The notes: a model not told the origin generated them from the sequence alone. Numbered from the stretch's first letter, positions 8,888-18,798 are shown. The stretch is DNA of 43,606 nt from Pirellulales bacterium (GCA_020849945.1 JADZFK010000245.1:1-43606), one strand, 5' to 3'. A program made the numbers and translations.

Positions 8888-9391
8888 GTAAGAGGCGGAA
8901 CGCGACCGGCAAAGCCCCGCTTCCCTTATCGGCCTCCCCCGTGGCAAACTTTGACGATTCAACCGATCTTGCGGGCTACCCCACGGAACCAGATACCATC
9001 CCTCCCCCGGCACCGAGACAACCCGCTTGTTCCCACATTTTCCCGAGGTCTAGCTTGCCCGGCATTATTACGAAACGCGTGAAAAGGCCTGTTTTCGCAG
9101 TGTTTCCGTTCCGCTCGGCCGTTCCCTCCTCCAAGCCAAACCTGGCCTACTGGCCAACCGGCCAAACTGTTTGGAACTTTTTCCAGTTGTGGCAAAGACT
9201 AAAGCTTGACAATTGCCGAAGAATATCCAACAATACGCTTGAGTTGATTGTCCTGCTGGCTTTCAGCAGGTTCTTTCGGCCGCCCGGTATTCCGGCTCGG
9301 CCGTTTGCCGGATGCCCTCTATGGCTGCGGCAGCGTAGCATTGCAGACCGCTGTTCGTAGTGCAGGGGGGCCGCCTCGATACCCGTGATGC

Positions 9392-9504
9392 CCCTAGTGC
9401 TTTGACAACCTGTAAAGTTGGGGTTCAACTCGACACAAACTCTTTGCAGTGATTGGGTTGTGTCGATTCAAACCCAAACGTTTAGTGTGGACAAAACACT
9501 AGGG
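9392..9504. mobile_element. 113-bp MITE-like element with ~50-bp imperfect terminal inverted repeats
   Basis: The ends are CCCTAGTGCTTTG (9392-9404) and CAAAACACTAGGG (9492-9504). Inverted pairing continues inward, with CGACACAA at 9431-9438 facing TTGTGTCG at 9458-9465, so nearly the whole element is an inverted repeat. It has no coding capacity. CTAG at both termini would fit a TA-targeting IS630/Tc1-type transposase acting in trans; that family assignment is inference. Confidence 0.6.
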
Positions 9505-9922
9505 TGTACTCGGGTGGTTGAGCCACGGCGGATTCTTGGCCAGGGTCTTCCCTTAATGTGGATCTTGCCAGTTTTCCTCGGCTACATATTCGCTTAACGT
9601 CTGCTTTTGGAAAGTCCGCGCAAACGACTGGGCTACGACCGCGTAATGCGGCAGCCTGGCGTGCGGCTATGAGATCGCTCCGCTATTTTTCTCGCGCTTC
9701 GTTGTGCGCGCATTTGGCATGGTCATCCGTCGCACGTTGCGACTCCTAACTCGACCGAGGCAATCTTACGCCAATTCGATGGATTCGTTTCTCTCGGCCT
9801 GCTGCCTTGCAGCTTCGCCGACATCTTTCTCACCTACATCATTTCTAATTCTCATGCCTGCCCCTTTCACTTTGGGGCCTCTCATTTTCTAGGTTCAGGG
9901 TAAGTCAAGGGTATTGCGTCAA

Positions 9923-11260
9923 ATGTCTAAGAAGCAGCGTCGGGGTGGTGGTGGTGGTGGTGGCGGTGGCGGCGGTGGTCGTTACCGAGATAACCGCCAG
10001 AACGGATACAACCGAGGGGGTGGCGGCGGCGGTGGCCGACGTGGCCGCGGCGGAAAACGTCGCTCTTATGGCCAAAGCAACGACCGTCACGACCGCGACC
10101 GCGAGGAGTTCGATGGCCCCGATAGCGGCGATCCTCTCTCGCTGGTCCCCGGCTCGGGTGTTTTGGAAATGCACCCCAATGGCTACGGTTTCTTGCGGAA
10201 CCCCGCCACCAATTTCACCCGCGAACGCATCGACCCCTTCGTGCCCGGCACGATGATTGAGAAATTCCGCCTTCGCGAGGGCGTACTCCTCACCGGCCTC
10301 ATCCAACGCCAACGTCGCGGCCAAGGCCCTCGCATCAAGGAACTCCTCGATGTCGATGGTATGCCGCCGGAAGATTACTCCAAGGTCAAGTCGTTCGATG
10401 ATCTCACTCCCATCAACCCCGAGGAGTGGTTCCAACTCGAAACGGGCCAGCAGCCCATCACCACGCGCGTGATGGACCTGCTGACGCCGCTGGGCAGAGG
10501 TCAACGGGCACTCATCGTCGCCCCGCCTCGCACCGGCAAAACGGTGATGATCCAGCAGATCAGCAACGCCATCACCACCAACTACCCCGATGTTTCGATG
10601 ATCGTGCTGCTCGTCGACGAACGGCCCGAAGAAGTTACCGACATGCAACGCAACATCAAGGGCGAGGTGTTCGCCAGCAGCCTCGATCGCGATGTCGAAA
10701 GCCACGTCCGGCTCTCGCAACTCGTGGTCGAACGTTGCAAGCGGCTGGCCGAGATGGGCAAGGACGTTTTCATGCTGCTCGATTCGATCACCCGCCTGGC
10801 CCGCGCGTTTAACAAATGGGTCGGCAACACGGGCCGCACGATGAGCGGCGGCGTCGATATCAAAGCGATGGACGTCCCCAAGAAACTCTTCGCCACGGCC
10901 CGCGCATTCGAGGAAGGCGGCTCGCTTACGGTCGTCGGCACCGCGCTCATCGATACCGGTAGCCGTATGGACGACCTCATCTTTCAAGAGTTCAAAGGCA
11001 CCGGCAACATGGAGCTCGTCCTCGATCGAAAACTGGCCGACCGCCGCATCTGGCCGGCCATCGATATCGAGCAATCCGGCACTCGCCGCGAGGAAAAGCT
11101 GCTGCCGCCTCAAACGCTGCATGCTGCCACCATGCTTCGGCGCACCCTCTCCACGATGCACCACGTCGATGCCATGGAACAACTCACGACGAAACTCAAC
11201 AAGTTCAAATCGAACCAAGAGTTCATCAAGTTGATCCAAGGCGCCCCAGCCATCGACTGA
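9923..11260 (+). CDS. rho: Transcription termination factor Rho
   Basis: The 445-aa protein is the ring-shaped RNA helicase that ends transcription. ATG 9923 is preferred over TTG 9914. The N-terminus is unusual: 12 consecutive Gly (residues 8-19), a second Gly run (32-38) and Arg/Gly patches in a disordered basic arm of about 65 residues. The cold-shock-like RNA-binding domain follows ([15 protein letters not shown]). The ATPase has Walker A APPRTGKT at 200-207, Walker [15 protein letters not shown], the Q-loop area with GRTMSGG, and the C-terminal signature region. The Gly-rich arm is coded by a GGT/GGC triplet repeat (about 9943-9979). No operon partner; the next gene starts 222 bp downstream. 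Confidence 0.97.
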   Translation: MSKKQRRGGGGGGGGGGGGRYRDNRQNGYNRGGGGGGGRRGRGGKRRSYGQSNDRHDRDREEFDGPDSGDPLSLVPGSGVLEMHPNGYGFLRNPATNFTRERIDPFVPGTMIEKFRLREGVLLTGLIQRQRRGQGPRIKELLDVDGMPPEDYSKVKSFDDLTPINPEEWFQLETGQQPITTRVMDLLTPLGRGQRALIVAPPRTGKTVMIQQISNAITTNYPDVSMIVLLVDERPEEVTDMQRNIKGEVFASSLDRDVESHVRLSQLVVERCKRLAEMGKDVFMLLDSITRLARAFNKWVGNTGRTMSGGVDIKAMDVPKKLFATARAFEEGGSLTVVGTALIDTGSRMDDLIFQEFKGTGNMELVLDRKLADRRIWPAIDIEQSGTRREEKLLPPQTLHAATMLRRTLSTMHHVDAMEQLTTKLNKFKSNQEFIKLIQGAPAID

Positions 11261-11389
11261 CCCCCTGCCCCGCCCTACTCGGTGGCGGAATGCCGACACC
11301 GCACCCAACCTCCCGATACCAAGGAAACCCTTGAATACGGCCTCGTTCTGCACTCGTAGAGCCGCCCCGAGATACTCCGTGACTGCTTG

Positions 11390-11416
11390 GCAGCCACCGG
11401 CGGAAGCCGGCGGTTA
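11390..11416 (+). repeat. GCCGGCGG-type repeat, single arm
   Basis: CACCGGCGGAAGCCGGCGG with small hairpin potential lies between rho and the peptidase gene. The same unit occurs in a full palindrome at 30572-30640. It may weakly terminate rho transcription. Confidence 0.4.
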
Positions 11417-11482
11417 AACAAACGCTACCCCCTCGTTTCCCCACACGGCCTCGATTAGCTCAGTATCCAGGTGGAGCCTCCT

Positions 11483-13666
11483 ATGAACCCGTGCTGCATA
11501 CGGAACGCTGTTATCGCATCGATCTTGCTGTTGATACCGTCGATTTCGATCGATGCGGCGACGCCCCGCACAAGTTCCGTCAACCAAGCAAGTTCCGCCA
11601 TGAAGTACCCCGAGACTCACCGTGTCGATCAGGTCGACGAATACCACGGCGTGAAGGTGGCCGACCCGTATCGATGGCTCGAAGCAGACGTCCGCGAGTC
11701 TGCCGAGGTTGCCGCGTGGGTCGAGGCACAGAATCGCGTTGCCCGTGCTTTCCTCGATGCCATCCCGGAACGCGAGGCGATCGCAAAACGCCTCACCGAA
11801 TTGTGGAACTACGAACGCTACTCGCCACCCATCGAAAAAGGCGGCAAGTACTTCTACATGAAGAACGACGGCCTGCAAAACCAAGCCGTCCTGTACGTTG
11901 CCGATTCGTACAAGGCCCAGGGTAAAGTCTTACTCGATCCCAATGCGTGGTCGAAAGACGGCACCATCGCCCTTTCCTCGTATCGTCCGACCGAGGATGC
12001 CCGTTTCCTGGCCTACTCGCGCACCGAGGCCGGTAGCGATTGGCAGCAAATCTTCGTGCTCGACCTCGCCACCGGTAAACAACTGGATGATGTCATTAAG
12101 TGGTGCCGCTTCGGCGGCGTCGATTGGAACAAGGAAGGCACAGGCTTCTACTACGCCCGCTACCCCGAGCCAAAACCAGGCGAAACGTTTCAAGCCTCGG
12201 CCCTCAACCAGATGGCCTACTTCCACAAACTCGGCACAAACCAGTCGGAAGACCAGCTCCTGTACCGTCGCCCCGACCATCCCGATTGGCATTTCGGCTT
12301 GGGTCTCACCGACGACGGCAAGTATCTCATTCTAGAAATTGCTCGCAGCACCGACCCGCAGAACCAGATTCTTGTACGCGAAACCAGCGAGCCACTCGAT
12401 GCACCGTTCAAGGAACTCATCGGCGATTTCGAAAACCAGTTTTCCTTCTTGGGCAACGTCGGCACCAAGTTCTATTTCCTTACCGATTTCAAAGCACCAA
12501 CGAAACGGATCGTGGCTATGGATATCGGGCAACCTGGTCGTGAGCGCCTCACCGAGATCGTGCCCGCCCGCAAGGAAACCCTCGAAAGCGCCAGCCTCCT
12601 GAGCGACCGATTGATCTGCCAATACATGGTCGATGTCCTTAGCGACGCCGCGGTCTTCGACCTCTCGGGAAAATCGCTGGGAAAAGTGGAACTGCCGGGC
12701 AAGGGAACGGTCGCTGGTTTCGGCGGCGACAGCGATGCCAAGGAAACGTTCTTCGTTTACACAAGCTACAACGTCCCCGCGAATGTATATCGCTACGACG
12801 TGCCGGCCAACACCATCGAGTTAGTCCGCAAGCCAAGCTTGAAATTCGATCCTGACACGATCACCGTCGAGCAGCATTTCTACAAGAGCAAGGATGGCAC
12901 GCGCGTTCCGATGATGCTGGCATTCCGCAAGGAATTGAAATCCGGAGCTCCCCACCCCACACTCTTGTACGGCTACGGTGGCTTCAACAACTCGATGACG
13001 CCCGCTTACAAACCCGAATACATCGCCTGGATTGAAATGGGAGGCGTGTTGGCGGTGGCCAACCTTCGCGGCGGCGGAGAGTACGGCGAAGATTGGCATC
13101 AGGCCGGAAAGCTCTCAAGAAAGCAAAACGTCTTCGACGACTTCATCGCTGCGGCCGAGTACCTCATCTCCAGCGGTCGTACCTCCCCCGAAAAACTGGC
13201 CATCATGGGCGGAAGCAACGGCGGACTGCTCGTGGGTGCCGTCGAGGTGCAGCGCCCCGAACTCTTCGGCGCCTGCATTCCCATGGTCGGCGTCATGGAT
13301 ATGCTCCGCTTCCACCAATTCACGGCCGGCCAATTCTGGCGGGGCGAATACGGCGAAAGCAACAACCCCGATGAGTTTCACACCCTTCGTGCTTACTCGC
13401 CTTATCACAACATCAAGCCTGGCGCAAAGTATCCGCCAACGCTCGTCATGACGGCCGACACCGATGACCGCGTCGTGCCCATGCACAGCTTCAAGTTCGC
13501 CGCCGCCATGCAACACGCCCAGGCCGGCCCCGCGCCGATCCTGCTGCGCATTGAAACCAAGGCCGGCCACGGCCACGGCACACCCGTCTCCAAACTTATC
13601 GATACCGCCGCCGACCGCTGGGCGTTCTTGGTGAAGGAGTTGGACGTTGAGGTAATGCAGCCATAA
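11483..13666 (+). CDS. Prolyl oligopeptidase family serine peptidase (S9A), secreted
   Basis: The start ATG 11483 has GGTGGAG 6 nt upstream; the product is 727 aa, normal for the family plus a signal peptide (about residues 1-25). The N-terminal segment YPETHRVDQVDEYHGVKVADPYRWLE is a family hallmark, followed by the seven-bladed propeller and the alpha/beta hydrolase domain. The catalytic triad is visible: Ser578 in GGSNGG, Asp662 in DTDDRVVP, and His696 in AGHGHG. It cleaves short proline-containing peptides, here probably in the periplasm. The gene stands alone. Confidence 0.95.
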   Translation: MNPCCIRNAVIASILLLIPSISIDAATPRTSSVNQASSAMKYPETHRVDQVDEYHGVKVADPYRWLEADVRESAEVAAWVEAQNRVARAFLDAIPEREAIAKRLTELWNYERYSPPIEKGGKYFYMKNDGLQNQAVLYVADSYKAQGKVLLDPNAWSKDGTIALSSYRPTEDARFLAYSRTEAGSDWQQIFVLDLATGKQLDDVIKWCRFGGVDWNKEGTGFYYARYPEPKPGETFQASALNQMAYFHKLGTNQSEDQLLYRRPDHPDWHFGLGLTDDGKYLILEIARSTDPQNQILVRETSEPLDAPFKELIGDFENQFSFLGNVGTKFYFLTDFKAPTKRIVAMDIGQPGRERLTEIVPARKETLESASLLSDRLICQYMVDVLSDAAVFDLSGKSLGKVELPGKGTVAGFGGDSDAKETFFVYTSYNVPANVYRYDVPANTIELVRKPSLKFDPDTITVEQHFYKSKDGTRVPMMLAFRKELKSGAPHPTLLYGYGGFNNSMTPAYKPEYIAWIEMGGVLAVANLRGGGEYGEDWHQAGKLSRKQNVFDDFIAAAEYLISSGRTSPEKLAIMGGSNGGLLVGAVEVQRPELFGACIPMVGVMDMLRFHQFTAGQFWRGEYGESNNPDEFHTLRAYSPYHNIKPGAKYPPTLVMTADTDDRVVPMHSFKFAAAMQHAQAGPAPILLRIETKAGHGHGTPVSKLIDTAADRWAFLVKELDVEVMQP

Positions 13667-13741
13667 CAAGGCAAACGAACTTGGCTCGCACCGACTTCAG
13701 TTTCTTTTTCCAGTGCCTGGTTGGATTAGGAACTGCCCAAC

Positions 13742-13978
13742 TCATTTCCTCTTTCGCTTTCCATTCCGATTGAGCGAATGTTCAACGTCGTTAACCAGCA
13801 ACAAGTCAATGATGTTCATCGAATCATCCGGTTGCAATACGACGAGTGTTCGGCCGCTAGGTGCCGTGGCAATGAATTCTCGATGATGAACGGGGATCGC
13901 CCGGCCATCCGCCAAGTGAATCAGGAACGGATTAAAGGGAGTTGCATTATACAACTCCATGATCTTTTCGATTGTCAT
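13742..13978 (-). CDS. Small conserved-looking protein of unknown function (78 aa)
   Basis: The product starts MTIEKIMELYNATPFNPFLI, with LADGRAIPVHHREFIATA, SGRTLVVLQPDDS and IIDLLLVNDVEHS, and ends in a Lys/Arg tail. I recall short planctomycete proteins with this pattern (IxxLYxAxPFxPFxIHLADGR), but no function. ATG 13978 is chosen as the start of that pattern; GGAA lies 9 nt upstream. The frame extends to 14053 but that part looks non-coding. It is soluble, with no signal or membrane segment, and sits between two unrelated genes, in the direction of ispH. Confidence 0.65.
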   Translation of the reverse strand: MTIEKIMELYNATPFNPFLIHLADGRAIPVHHREFIATAPSGRTLVVLQPDDSMNIIDLLLVNDVEHSLNRNGKRKRK

Positions 13979-14059
13979 TGATGAATTCCACTGGTGTGTT
14001 GCGAATCTCGAGACGACCGCTGGGCGGCGATCATCGTCTTTGAGTGCGTTCAACCTGGG

Positions 14060-14998
14060 TCAATCCATCAAGGTAACCCCTCGCAGTTCCCGCGGCAACG
14101 GAAATGATACGCTTTCCTCGCGGATCGAACGTGGTTCAATCGTCGCACCGAACCGCTCGCGCAGCCAATCAAGGCACTCCTCGACGACCGCTTCCGGCGC
14201 GCTCGCCCCCGCCGTCACGAGCACCGTGCCCACGCCTTCGAACCACTCCGGCCGCAAGTCGGCGGGGCCATCCACAAGGTAGGCTCGCACTCCTCGCTCG
14301 CGGGCTAACTCGGCAAGGCGTTGGCTATTCGAACTGTTTTGGCTACCAAGCACGATCGCGACATCGGCCTCATTTGCCAACTGCGAAATCGCTTCCTGCC
14401 GATTCTGCGTGGCGTAGCAGATGTCGTCCTTCGGCGGGGCCGTAATGTGGGGAAAACACTCTTTCAACCGCCGGATGATCCGATTTGCATCGTCCACACT
14501 CAGCGTCGTTTGCGTGAGGTAAGCCACTTTGCGTTCGTCGGCCACCGCAAGCAACCCAACCTCTTCCGCCGTTTCAACGAGCACGATCGCCTCGGGCGCC
14601 TCGCCCAACGTGCCGATGACTTCATCGTGCCCTTCGTGCCCAATCAGCAAGATCGTATAGCCGGCACTCGCATACTTAATGGCCTCCAAGTGAACCTTCG
14701 TCACAAGCGGGCACGTGGCATCAATCGCCCGCAAATTCCGCTCGCGAGCAATACGGCGAATCTCGGGCGATACGCCATGAGCGCTGAACAACAGCACGGA
14801 ACCTGGGGGCACTTCTTCCAGGCCATCGATAAACTTCACGCCACGATTGCGAAAGTGCTCGACTACATACTTGTTGTGGACGATTTCGTGATAAACATAA
14901 ATCGGCGGTTCGAGCGCTGCAAGCGCCAAATCAAGCGACTCGATCGCCATGTTCACGCCCGCGCAAAACCCACGAGGCGATGCCAGAAGAACTTTCAT
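14060..14998 (-). CDS. ispH: 4-hydroxy-3-methylbut-2-enyl diphosphate reductase IspH (LytB)
   Basis: The 312-aa protein catalyses the last step of the MEP isoprenoid pathway, reducing HMBPP to IPP and DMAPP with a [4Fe-4S] cluster. The three cluster cysteines are visible: Cys12 (GFCAGV), Cys96 (DATCPLV) and Cys194 (DICYATQNRQ). The substrate-binding histidines are in EIVHNKYV, FSAHGVSP and GHEGHDEV. Near the C-terminus are SQNSSNSQRL and VTAGASAPE, both diagnostic. The ATG at 14998 begins the canonical MKVLLASPRGFCAGV and has a G-rich run just upstream; the frame's extension to 15103 is not part of the family. Normal length, cytosolic. Confidence 0.96.
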   Translation of the reverse strand: MKVLLASPRGFCAGVNMAIESLDLALAALEPPIYVYHEIVHNKYVVEHFRNRGVKFIDGLEEVPPGSVLLFSAHGVSPEIRRIARERNLRAIDATCPLVTKVHLEAIKYASAGYTILLIGHEGHDEVIGTLGEAPEAIVLVETAEEVGLLAVADERKVAYLTQTTLSVDDANRIIRRLKECFPHITAPPKDDICYATQNRQEAISQLANEADVAIVLGSQNSSNSQRLAELARERGVRAYLVDGPADLRPEWFEGVGTVLVTAGASAPEAVVEECLDWLRERFGATIEPRSIREESVSFPLPRELRGVTLMD

Positions 14999-15228
14999 CC
15001 CCCTATCATACCAGTGTCCGGCCCAAGTCGCCCACCGGGTAAGCTTTCGATGTTTACCCGCGACGCGAAGCGGAGCGCGGAAGCCGTGGCCCCTCCGCAC
15101 CAAGACAGCTGAAAGCCCCGCGGATTTCTACTTGGGCAGCAACGCCAAAGACGGACTGCTCCATAAGGCCATGCAGCCTCCCCCCTCGCTGCCTCGACTC
15201 GGACTGCCGCCGGCATCGGACAGTACGA

Positions 15229-15861
15229 CTACCGACTGGTTAATGCAAATACGGCGGGCGAGCCTGAGCTTGCTGGGGAAACTTCGATTCCCAACGTAGT
15301 GGCCGTATTGTACTTCTCGGGAATCTTGATTGATGGATGCGTAATCTCAATACGATACAAACCGAGACGCACCCCCTTAATCCCAGACATTCCAGTTGCC
15401 TCCGCATCGGCAGCGCTGATGGTAATTCCCGCCATTCCATCCTCTCCCGTAATCCCCTCCGCTCGTAGGTGCGAGTCTTTCAGAAATTCCTCGGGAACAA
15501 GTTGAACTTTCGCACCAGCCAAAGGAGAACCGTCGAATTTCACAATGCACGGAAGCAGAAGAAGCCTCGTAGGCGAATCCAACCACACCTTGAATCGACC
15601 AGCCAACTCATCCGCATCAATTCGTCCATCTTTGTTCTTATCAAACTGGCCAACAGAACTCGTGAGGCTTGGACAAGCGCCAAGTTCCGCGGAATCTAAT
15701 GAACCATCGGCATTCTTGTCGTACTGCTCAAGAACAGTCTTGGCCGTATCACTCGGATTCAGTGCCAGTTTGGAGGGACCTCTCGGGCCGCCACATCCCA
15801 CCGTGCAAGCAACGAGCGCGGAACCTCCTAGGAAGCAAAACGCGGTGATACGAAACATCAT
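15229..15861 (-). CDS. EF-hand lipoprotein with carboxypeptidase-regulatory-like C-terminus
   Basis: The start is the first of two ATGs at 15861, giving 210 aa. The signal ends in a lipobox (LVAC, Cys19; TVGC, Cys23 is another option). Two EF-hand calcium loops follow, DKNADGSLDSAE (48-59) and DKNKDGRIDADE (74-85). The C-terminal half has the beta-sandwich look of small regulatory-like domains (VKFDGSPLAGAKVQLVPEEF, GVRLGLYRIEITHPS). It lies 103 bp after the stop of the DUF1559 gene on the same strand. The same pairing recurs at 30.7-32.4 kb. Probably an outer-surface or periplasmic lipoprotein; function unknown. Confidence 0.8.
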   Translation of the reverse strand: MMFRITAFCFLGGSALVACTVGCGGPRGPSKLALNPSDTAKTVLEQYDKNADGSLDSAELGACPSLTSSVGQFDKNKDGRIDADELAGRFKVWLDSPTRLLLLPCIVKFDGSPLAGAKVQLVPEEFLKDSHLRAEGITGEDGMAGITISAADAEATGMSGIKGVRLGLYRIEITHPSIKIPEKYNTATTLGIEVSPASSGSPAVFALTSR

Positions 15862-15964
15862 GGCCCTACCGATCCGAGACGTGAATAAGACGGAATATGA
15901 GCCTCGCCAATGGCGTGCGAGGATGAAACAACCAATTCCAATCAATAAGCCTCAACAGAAGGTA

Positions 15965-17275
15965 TCAGTAGGCACTCGTTCGATCAACAACCTTGTCATC
16001 CTTCCTGTTCGCCAGATACGTATGCGTCAAAGGATCGATGGAGAAAGAGATGGTCTGCACAGAACCATCGCAAAAAGCCATTTGACAGCCGCCCGTATGC
16101 GGGCCTCCGTATTGCCATGTATTATCCTGCCCAGGGGTATCGGCAACAAGCGTATAAGTTGTCGTTGAATAGCGGACCGTGTCACGCTCGTCTGAAACGA
16201 GGGCGCCTTGGTCATCACCCAAGCCACCGCCATCAGAGCCTGGGTCAATGTAACGAAGCGGATCAATGCTCTTCTCTCCCAAAAGGTACGTCGAGGAGGT
16301 TCCATCCGTGATCTGAGAAAGTTTATACCTGTAGTGCGCGAAAACAATTCCCGTCGCAGCCTTTACCACATTTGCAGAGGGAAAGCCGTAGCCATTGTCG
16401 CCATTCTGCCACGGATTTGAACTCGTTCCCAAATCGGGCCCGGGACCAAAGCCGACGAACATCGAACCGACGTTGAATGCGTAATCGCTCTTTGCCAAGA
16501 GTGTCAGTTGATCCGAGCCATAAGGCTTCCGTACAAAATCGATGGGTGAAGTGTTAGGATAGGCAATCGCCCGCCGTCGCGTGGGGCAAACCCAAGCGGT
16601 GACCGGCGTCTCCAGCCGAACCTTGTTCGCAGCCAGTCGCTGTGTAACGGTGCCCCCCTTGCCTAGATCGAACAGTGTTTGCTCTTCATGGAACGCAAGA
16701 ACACTGTAGAACGGGCTGCCCGGCTGCTCGATGCCCGCACCATGGTCGGGATCAGGAGCCCATCGATAGCCCCAGCCTCCGGAAGGTAGGTACTTATACG
16801 TGCTCTCGTAGTTCATTACGGCAAGTGCCAACTGCTTCAAATTATTCTGGCACTGCGAACGCCTCGCCGCCTCACGCGCCGCTTGAATTGCCGGCAGCAA
16901 CAAGGCGACCAAGATTCCGATGATCGCAATCACGACCAACAGTTCCACGAGCGTAAACGCATGTCGGCCAGTAGGGCCGCCCAGCCGAGGCGGACTTGGG
17001 GAATTTCGCATTGCGGATTTCGGATTGCGGATTGCTGAACACCGAAAAGCAACCTCGAAAGGACTTGGCAAGCAATTCAGATTCGATTCCGCTCTCAATC
17101 CGAAATCCGAAATCCGAAATCCGAAATAAGCATGGGCCGCTCGGCTCGCGGTCCCTACTTCACTGAAGGCTGGCCTGGGGCTCGCTTGTGATGGCGAGGC
17201 CAACGATTGAACACGAACGCATGGAATTGCCTTGAACACCGAACTGCATTTTGGAAAATGACGAGTATTATGCAT
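15965..17275 (-). CDS. DUF1559 prepilin-like protein (H-X9-DG), first copy
   Basis: The mature core starts at a type IV prepilin-type site, [20 protein letters not shown], followed by [18 protein letters not shown]. Near the C-terminus is the family motif H-X9-DG ([13 protein letters not shown]). Such proteins are very abundant in planctomycetes and are presumed to be exported pilin-like proteins. The start is uncertain. ATG 17275 has GAAGG upstream and gives 436 aa with an ~115-residue leader; ATG 17011 gives 348 aa but has no Shine-Dalgarno and lies inside a dispersed repeat (16970-17160). The frame is open through the repeat, and the repeat end encodes the residues PPRLGGPTG before the cleavage motif. 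A lipoprotein gene follows. Confidence 0.85.
   Translation of the reverse strand: MHNTRHFPKCSSVFKAIPCVRVQSLASPSQASPRPAFSEVGTASRAAHAYFGFRISDFGLRAESNLNCLPSPFEVAFRCSAIRNPKSAMRNSPSPPRLGGPTGRHAFTLVELLVVIAIIGILVALLLPAIQAAREAARRSQCQNNLKQLALAVMNYESTYKYLPSGGWGYRWAPDPDHGAGIEQPGSPFYSVLAFHEEQTLFDLGKGGTVTQRLAANKVRLETPVTAWVCPTRRRAIAYPNTSPIDFVRKPYGSDQLTLLAKSDYAFNVGSMFVGFGPGPDLGTSSNPWQNGDNGYGFPSANVVKAATGIVFAHYRYKLSQITDGTSSTYLLGEKSIDPLRYIDPGSDGGGLGDDQGALVSDERDTVRYSTTTYTLVADTPGQDNTWQYGGPHTGGCQMAFCDGSVQTISFSIDPLTHTYLANRKDDKVVDRTSAY
16970..17160. repeat. Palindromic GTAGGG...(GATTTCG)n dispersed element, copy A
   Basis: Read on the minus strand the 191-bp element starts AAGTAGGGACCGCGAGCC and ends with the inverse of CAGTAGGGCCGCCCAGCC, so it has imperfect terminal inverted repeats. 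Inside, four GATTTCG-type heptamers near one end face CAATCCGAAATCCG-type units near the other. It overlaps the 5' coding part of the DUF1559 gene. It aligns almost end to end with copy C (37632-37816). Confidence 0.75.
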
Positions 17276-17278
17276 CAC

Positions 17279-17918
17279 AAAAGACCTTCAGAAGGCAGGG
17301 AAAGAGGCCGCGGTAATCGGGAAACCACCGCAATTAAAATACTTTATCAGATTTCTCTTACCAACGCTACTAGAATTGCGTAGGGGGCCCAGCAGGCGTA
17401 AATCCCACCCACACCATTATAGCTATTCTGCCCAAAAATCAAGAATAAAGCAATTACACTGATCGGGCCAGTCCAAACTTTACGCCCGGGCGAAACAATG
17501 GGAGAAACAACTCTGGCGGAGCAATTCTTCCAGGATAGTCGCTCACAGCGTAGATAGCCGCCCCGTTTCGGGGCGGATCGCAACCTGGTAATGCCCTACT
17601 GGCAACAGGGCCAATCATTTATTCAAATTGGGCGAGTGTATTGGAACCAGCCCGAAGCGTCAGGGAGGGAAAAAGCACCCATTCCCTCGCTGTCGCTTCG
17701 GGTTCGTAAGTCCTCACTTCCCCGAACATGAATAACGGATCGGCCCTGCTACTGGCAATCTCCTACTGGCAAGTAGTGGAATCTCTCGGCCAAGATGGCC
17801 GGGCCATTTACGGTTTCACCTGGCCAAGATCGCCCTGAAATCGCACGGTCGCCTTTTCCATCAAGGTGGAAGGCCTCATTCGCCGTTTTCAGTGGGCCAG
17901 CCGAACTTTGGCAAGGCG
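17279..17918. other. 640-bp intergenic region with hairpins; possible gene remnant
   Basis: A perfect GC hairpin CCGCCCC-gtttc-GGGGCGG lies at 17558-17576. A larger inverted repeat lies at 17649-17704. On the minus strand, 17347-17480 reads as one membrane-helix-like segment (VWTGPISVIALFLIFG, then IYACWAPYAILVAL) ending in a stop. It has no usable start codon, so at most it is a remnant. Nothing else is supported. Confidence 0.5.
17649..17704. repeat. Palindromic intergenic repeat, AGCCCGAAGCG-ended
   Basis: AGCCCGAAGCGTCAGGGAGG at 17649-17668 pairs with the complement of TCCCTCGCTGTCGCTTCGGG ending near 17702. From memory this sequence type is frequent between planctomycete genes. It may act as a terminator for the leftward gene at 17919. 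Confidence 0.6.
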
Positions 17919-18608
17919 TCACACACTGCCGCGGACGACAAACACCAGCATGCCCAGGAAGTGGCACATGCTGCCGGAAATGACGCACACGTGCCAGGCC
18001 GCGTGGAAGTGTTTGACGTGTTCATCGTACACCAGGAAGATGGTGCCGACGGTGTAGCAAAACCCGCCGGCGAACACGGCTTCGAGCACACTGCCAGGTG
18101 CGACTTGCCAAAGCGTGGGAATGGCGATGACCGGCAGCCACCCCAGAACCACATACGAGACGACCGACACCGCTTCCACCCGATGTGCGAAAACGGTCTT
18201 CGAGACAAAGCCCGTCAACGCGACAAACCACATCACGCCAAGCATCACGTTCCACTGCCAGCCGTTCAGGTAGGCCAGCGAGAACGGTGTGTAGGTGCCG
18301 GCAATGAGGAGATAAATGAAGGCCTGATCGAGCTGCCGAAACAGCGACTTCCAACGGATCGATTGCGCGCCGTGAGAAAGCGTACTCATCGCGTACACGG
18401 CGATCAGTGTCGTAAGATAGATGCCACAACCGGCCGCCAATCGCAAGTTGCCAGTCATCAGCACGTTATCCATCATGATGAGCGCGCCGGCCAGCGAAAT
18501 GAAGAAACCGAATCCGTGTGTCACGGTATTCCAAAGTTCATCGTCGGCAGTACGTCGCCAAGCAGGAAAATCGGGGCGAAGCGGGGCACATGGTTCGGCT
18601 ATTTCCAT
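17919..18608 (-). CDS. Hemolysin III / TrhA-family (PAQR) membrane protein
   Basis: The 229-aa protein has seven predicted membrane helices. PAQR-superfamily motifs are present: ELWNTVTHGFGF in the first helix region, STLSHG, LDQAFIYLLIAGTYTPF, and HAAWHVCVISGSMCHF at the end. The conserved histidines and aspartate are thought to bind a metal ion in the membrane. Bacterial members (YqfA/TrhA, formerly hemolysin III) are linked to membrane homeostasis; a true hemolytic role is doubtful. ATG 18608 gives the full family length, though no Shine-Dalgarno is seen. It is divergent from the flavoprotein gene, 190 bp away. Confidence 0.92.
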   Translation of the reverse strand: MEIAEPCAPLRPDFPAWRRTADDELWNTVTHGFGFFISLAGALIMMDNVLMTGNLRLAAGCGIYLTTLIAVYAMSTLSHGAQSIRWKSLFRQLDQAFIYLLIAGTYTPFSLAYLNGWQWNVMLGVMWFVALTGFVSKTVFAHRVEAVSVVSYVVLGWLPVIAIPTLWQVAPGSVLEAVFAGGFCYTVGTIFLVYDEHVKHFHAAWHVCVISGSMCHFLGMLVFVVRGSV

Positions 18609-18798
18609 AAGTGGCCGCGCTTGGGGCGCGTGTTCCTATCGTGAGGTGTTGGGGGGGATACTCCGCTGCGGTAGGCACGCGGAGCCTGCTTTCTCCTTCG
18701 TTTTTCGGCCGCTTCCCACCCGCAAATATCGTTATAGAATGCAAGGCCCTTACCACCCCTTCACCGATACAGTTTACGCAACCGGATCGCCTTGCCCG

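Larger units (their letters stand above)
8520..9922. other. 1.4-kb intergenic region made largely of dispersed repeats
   Basis: No reading frame here has a believable protein sequence or start. It contains the GTTTAAC palindrome (8609-8674), a 173-bp inverted-repeat element (8715-8887) and a 113-bp CTAG-ended element (9392-9504), described separately. The stretch 9510-9922 should carry the rho promoter and leader. It ends in a pyrimidine-rich run, but no clear -35/-10 pair was found. TTGACA at 9206-9211 lacks a good -10. Confidence 0.6.

Noticed and set aside
9206-9234. TTGACA as a rho promoter -35
   Set aside because: No acceptable -10 hexamer at 16-18 bp spacing, and it is 700 bp from the gene.
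8669-9428. Several 90-170-aa frames in the intergenic region before rho
   Set aside because: Their sequences follow the repeat elements (for example WLRASVVF, RRHGATEKT), lack Shine-Dalgarno sites and have no protein-like pattern.
9905-11353. 482-aa minus-strand frame opposite rho
   Set aside because: It mirrors the third-position GC bias of rho; the rho protein is unambiguous.
17558-17576. GC hairpin as a certain terminator
   Set aside because: The stem is perfect but there is no T-run on either side and no gene ends close by.
17347-17583. Short minus-strand frame with a membrane-like segment
   Set aside because: Only a TTG heads the frame and no ribosome-binding site is present; kept only as a possible remnant.
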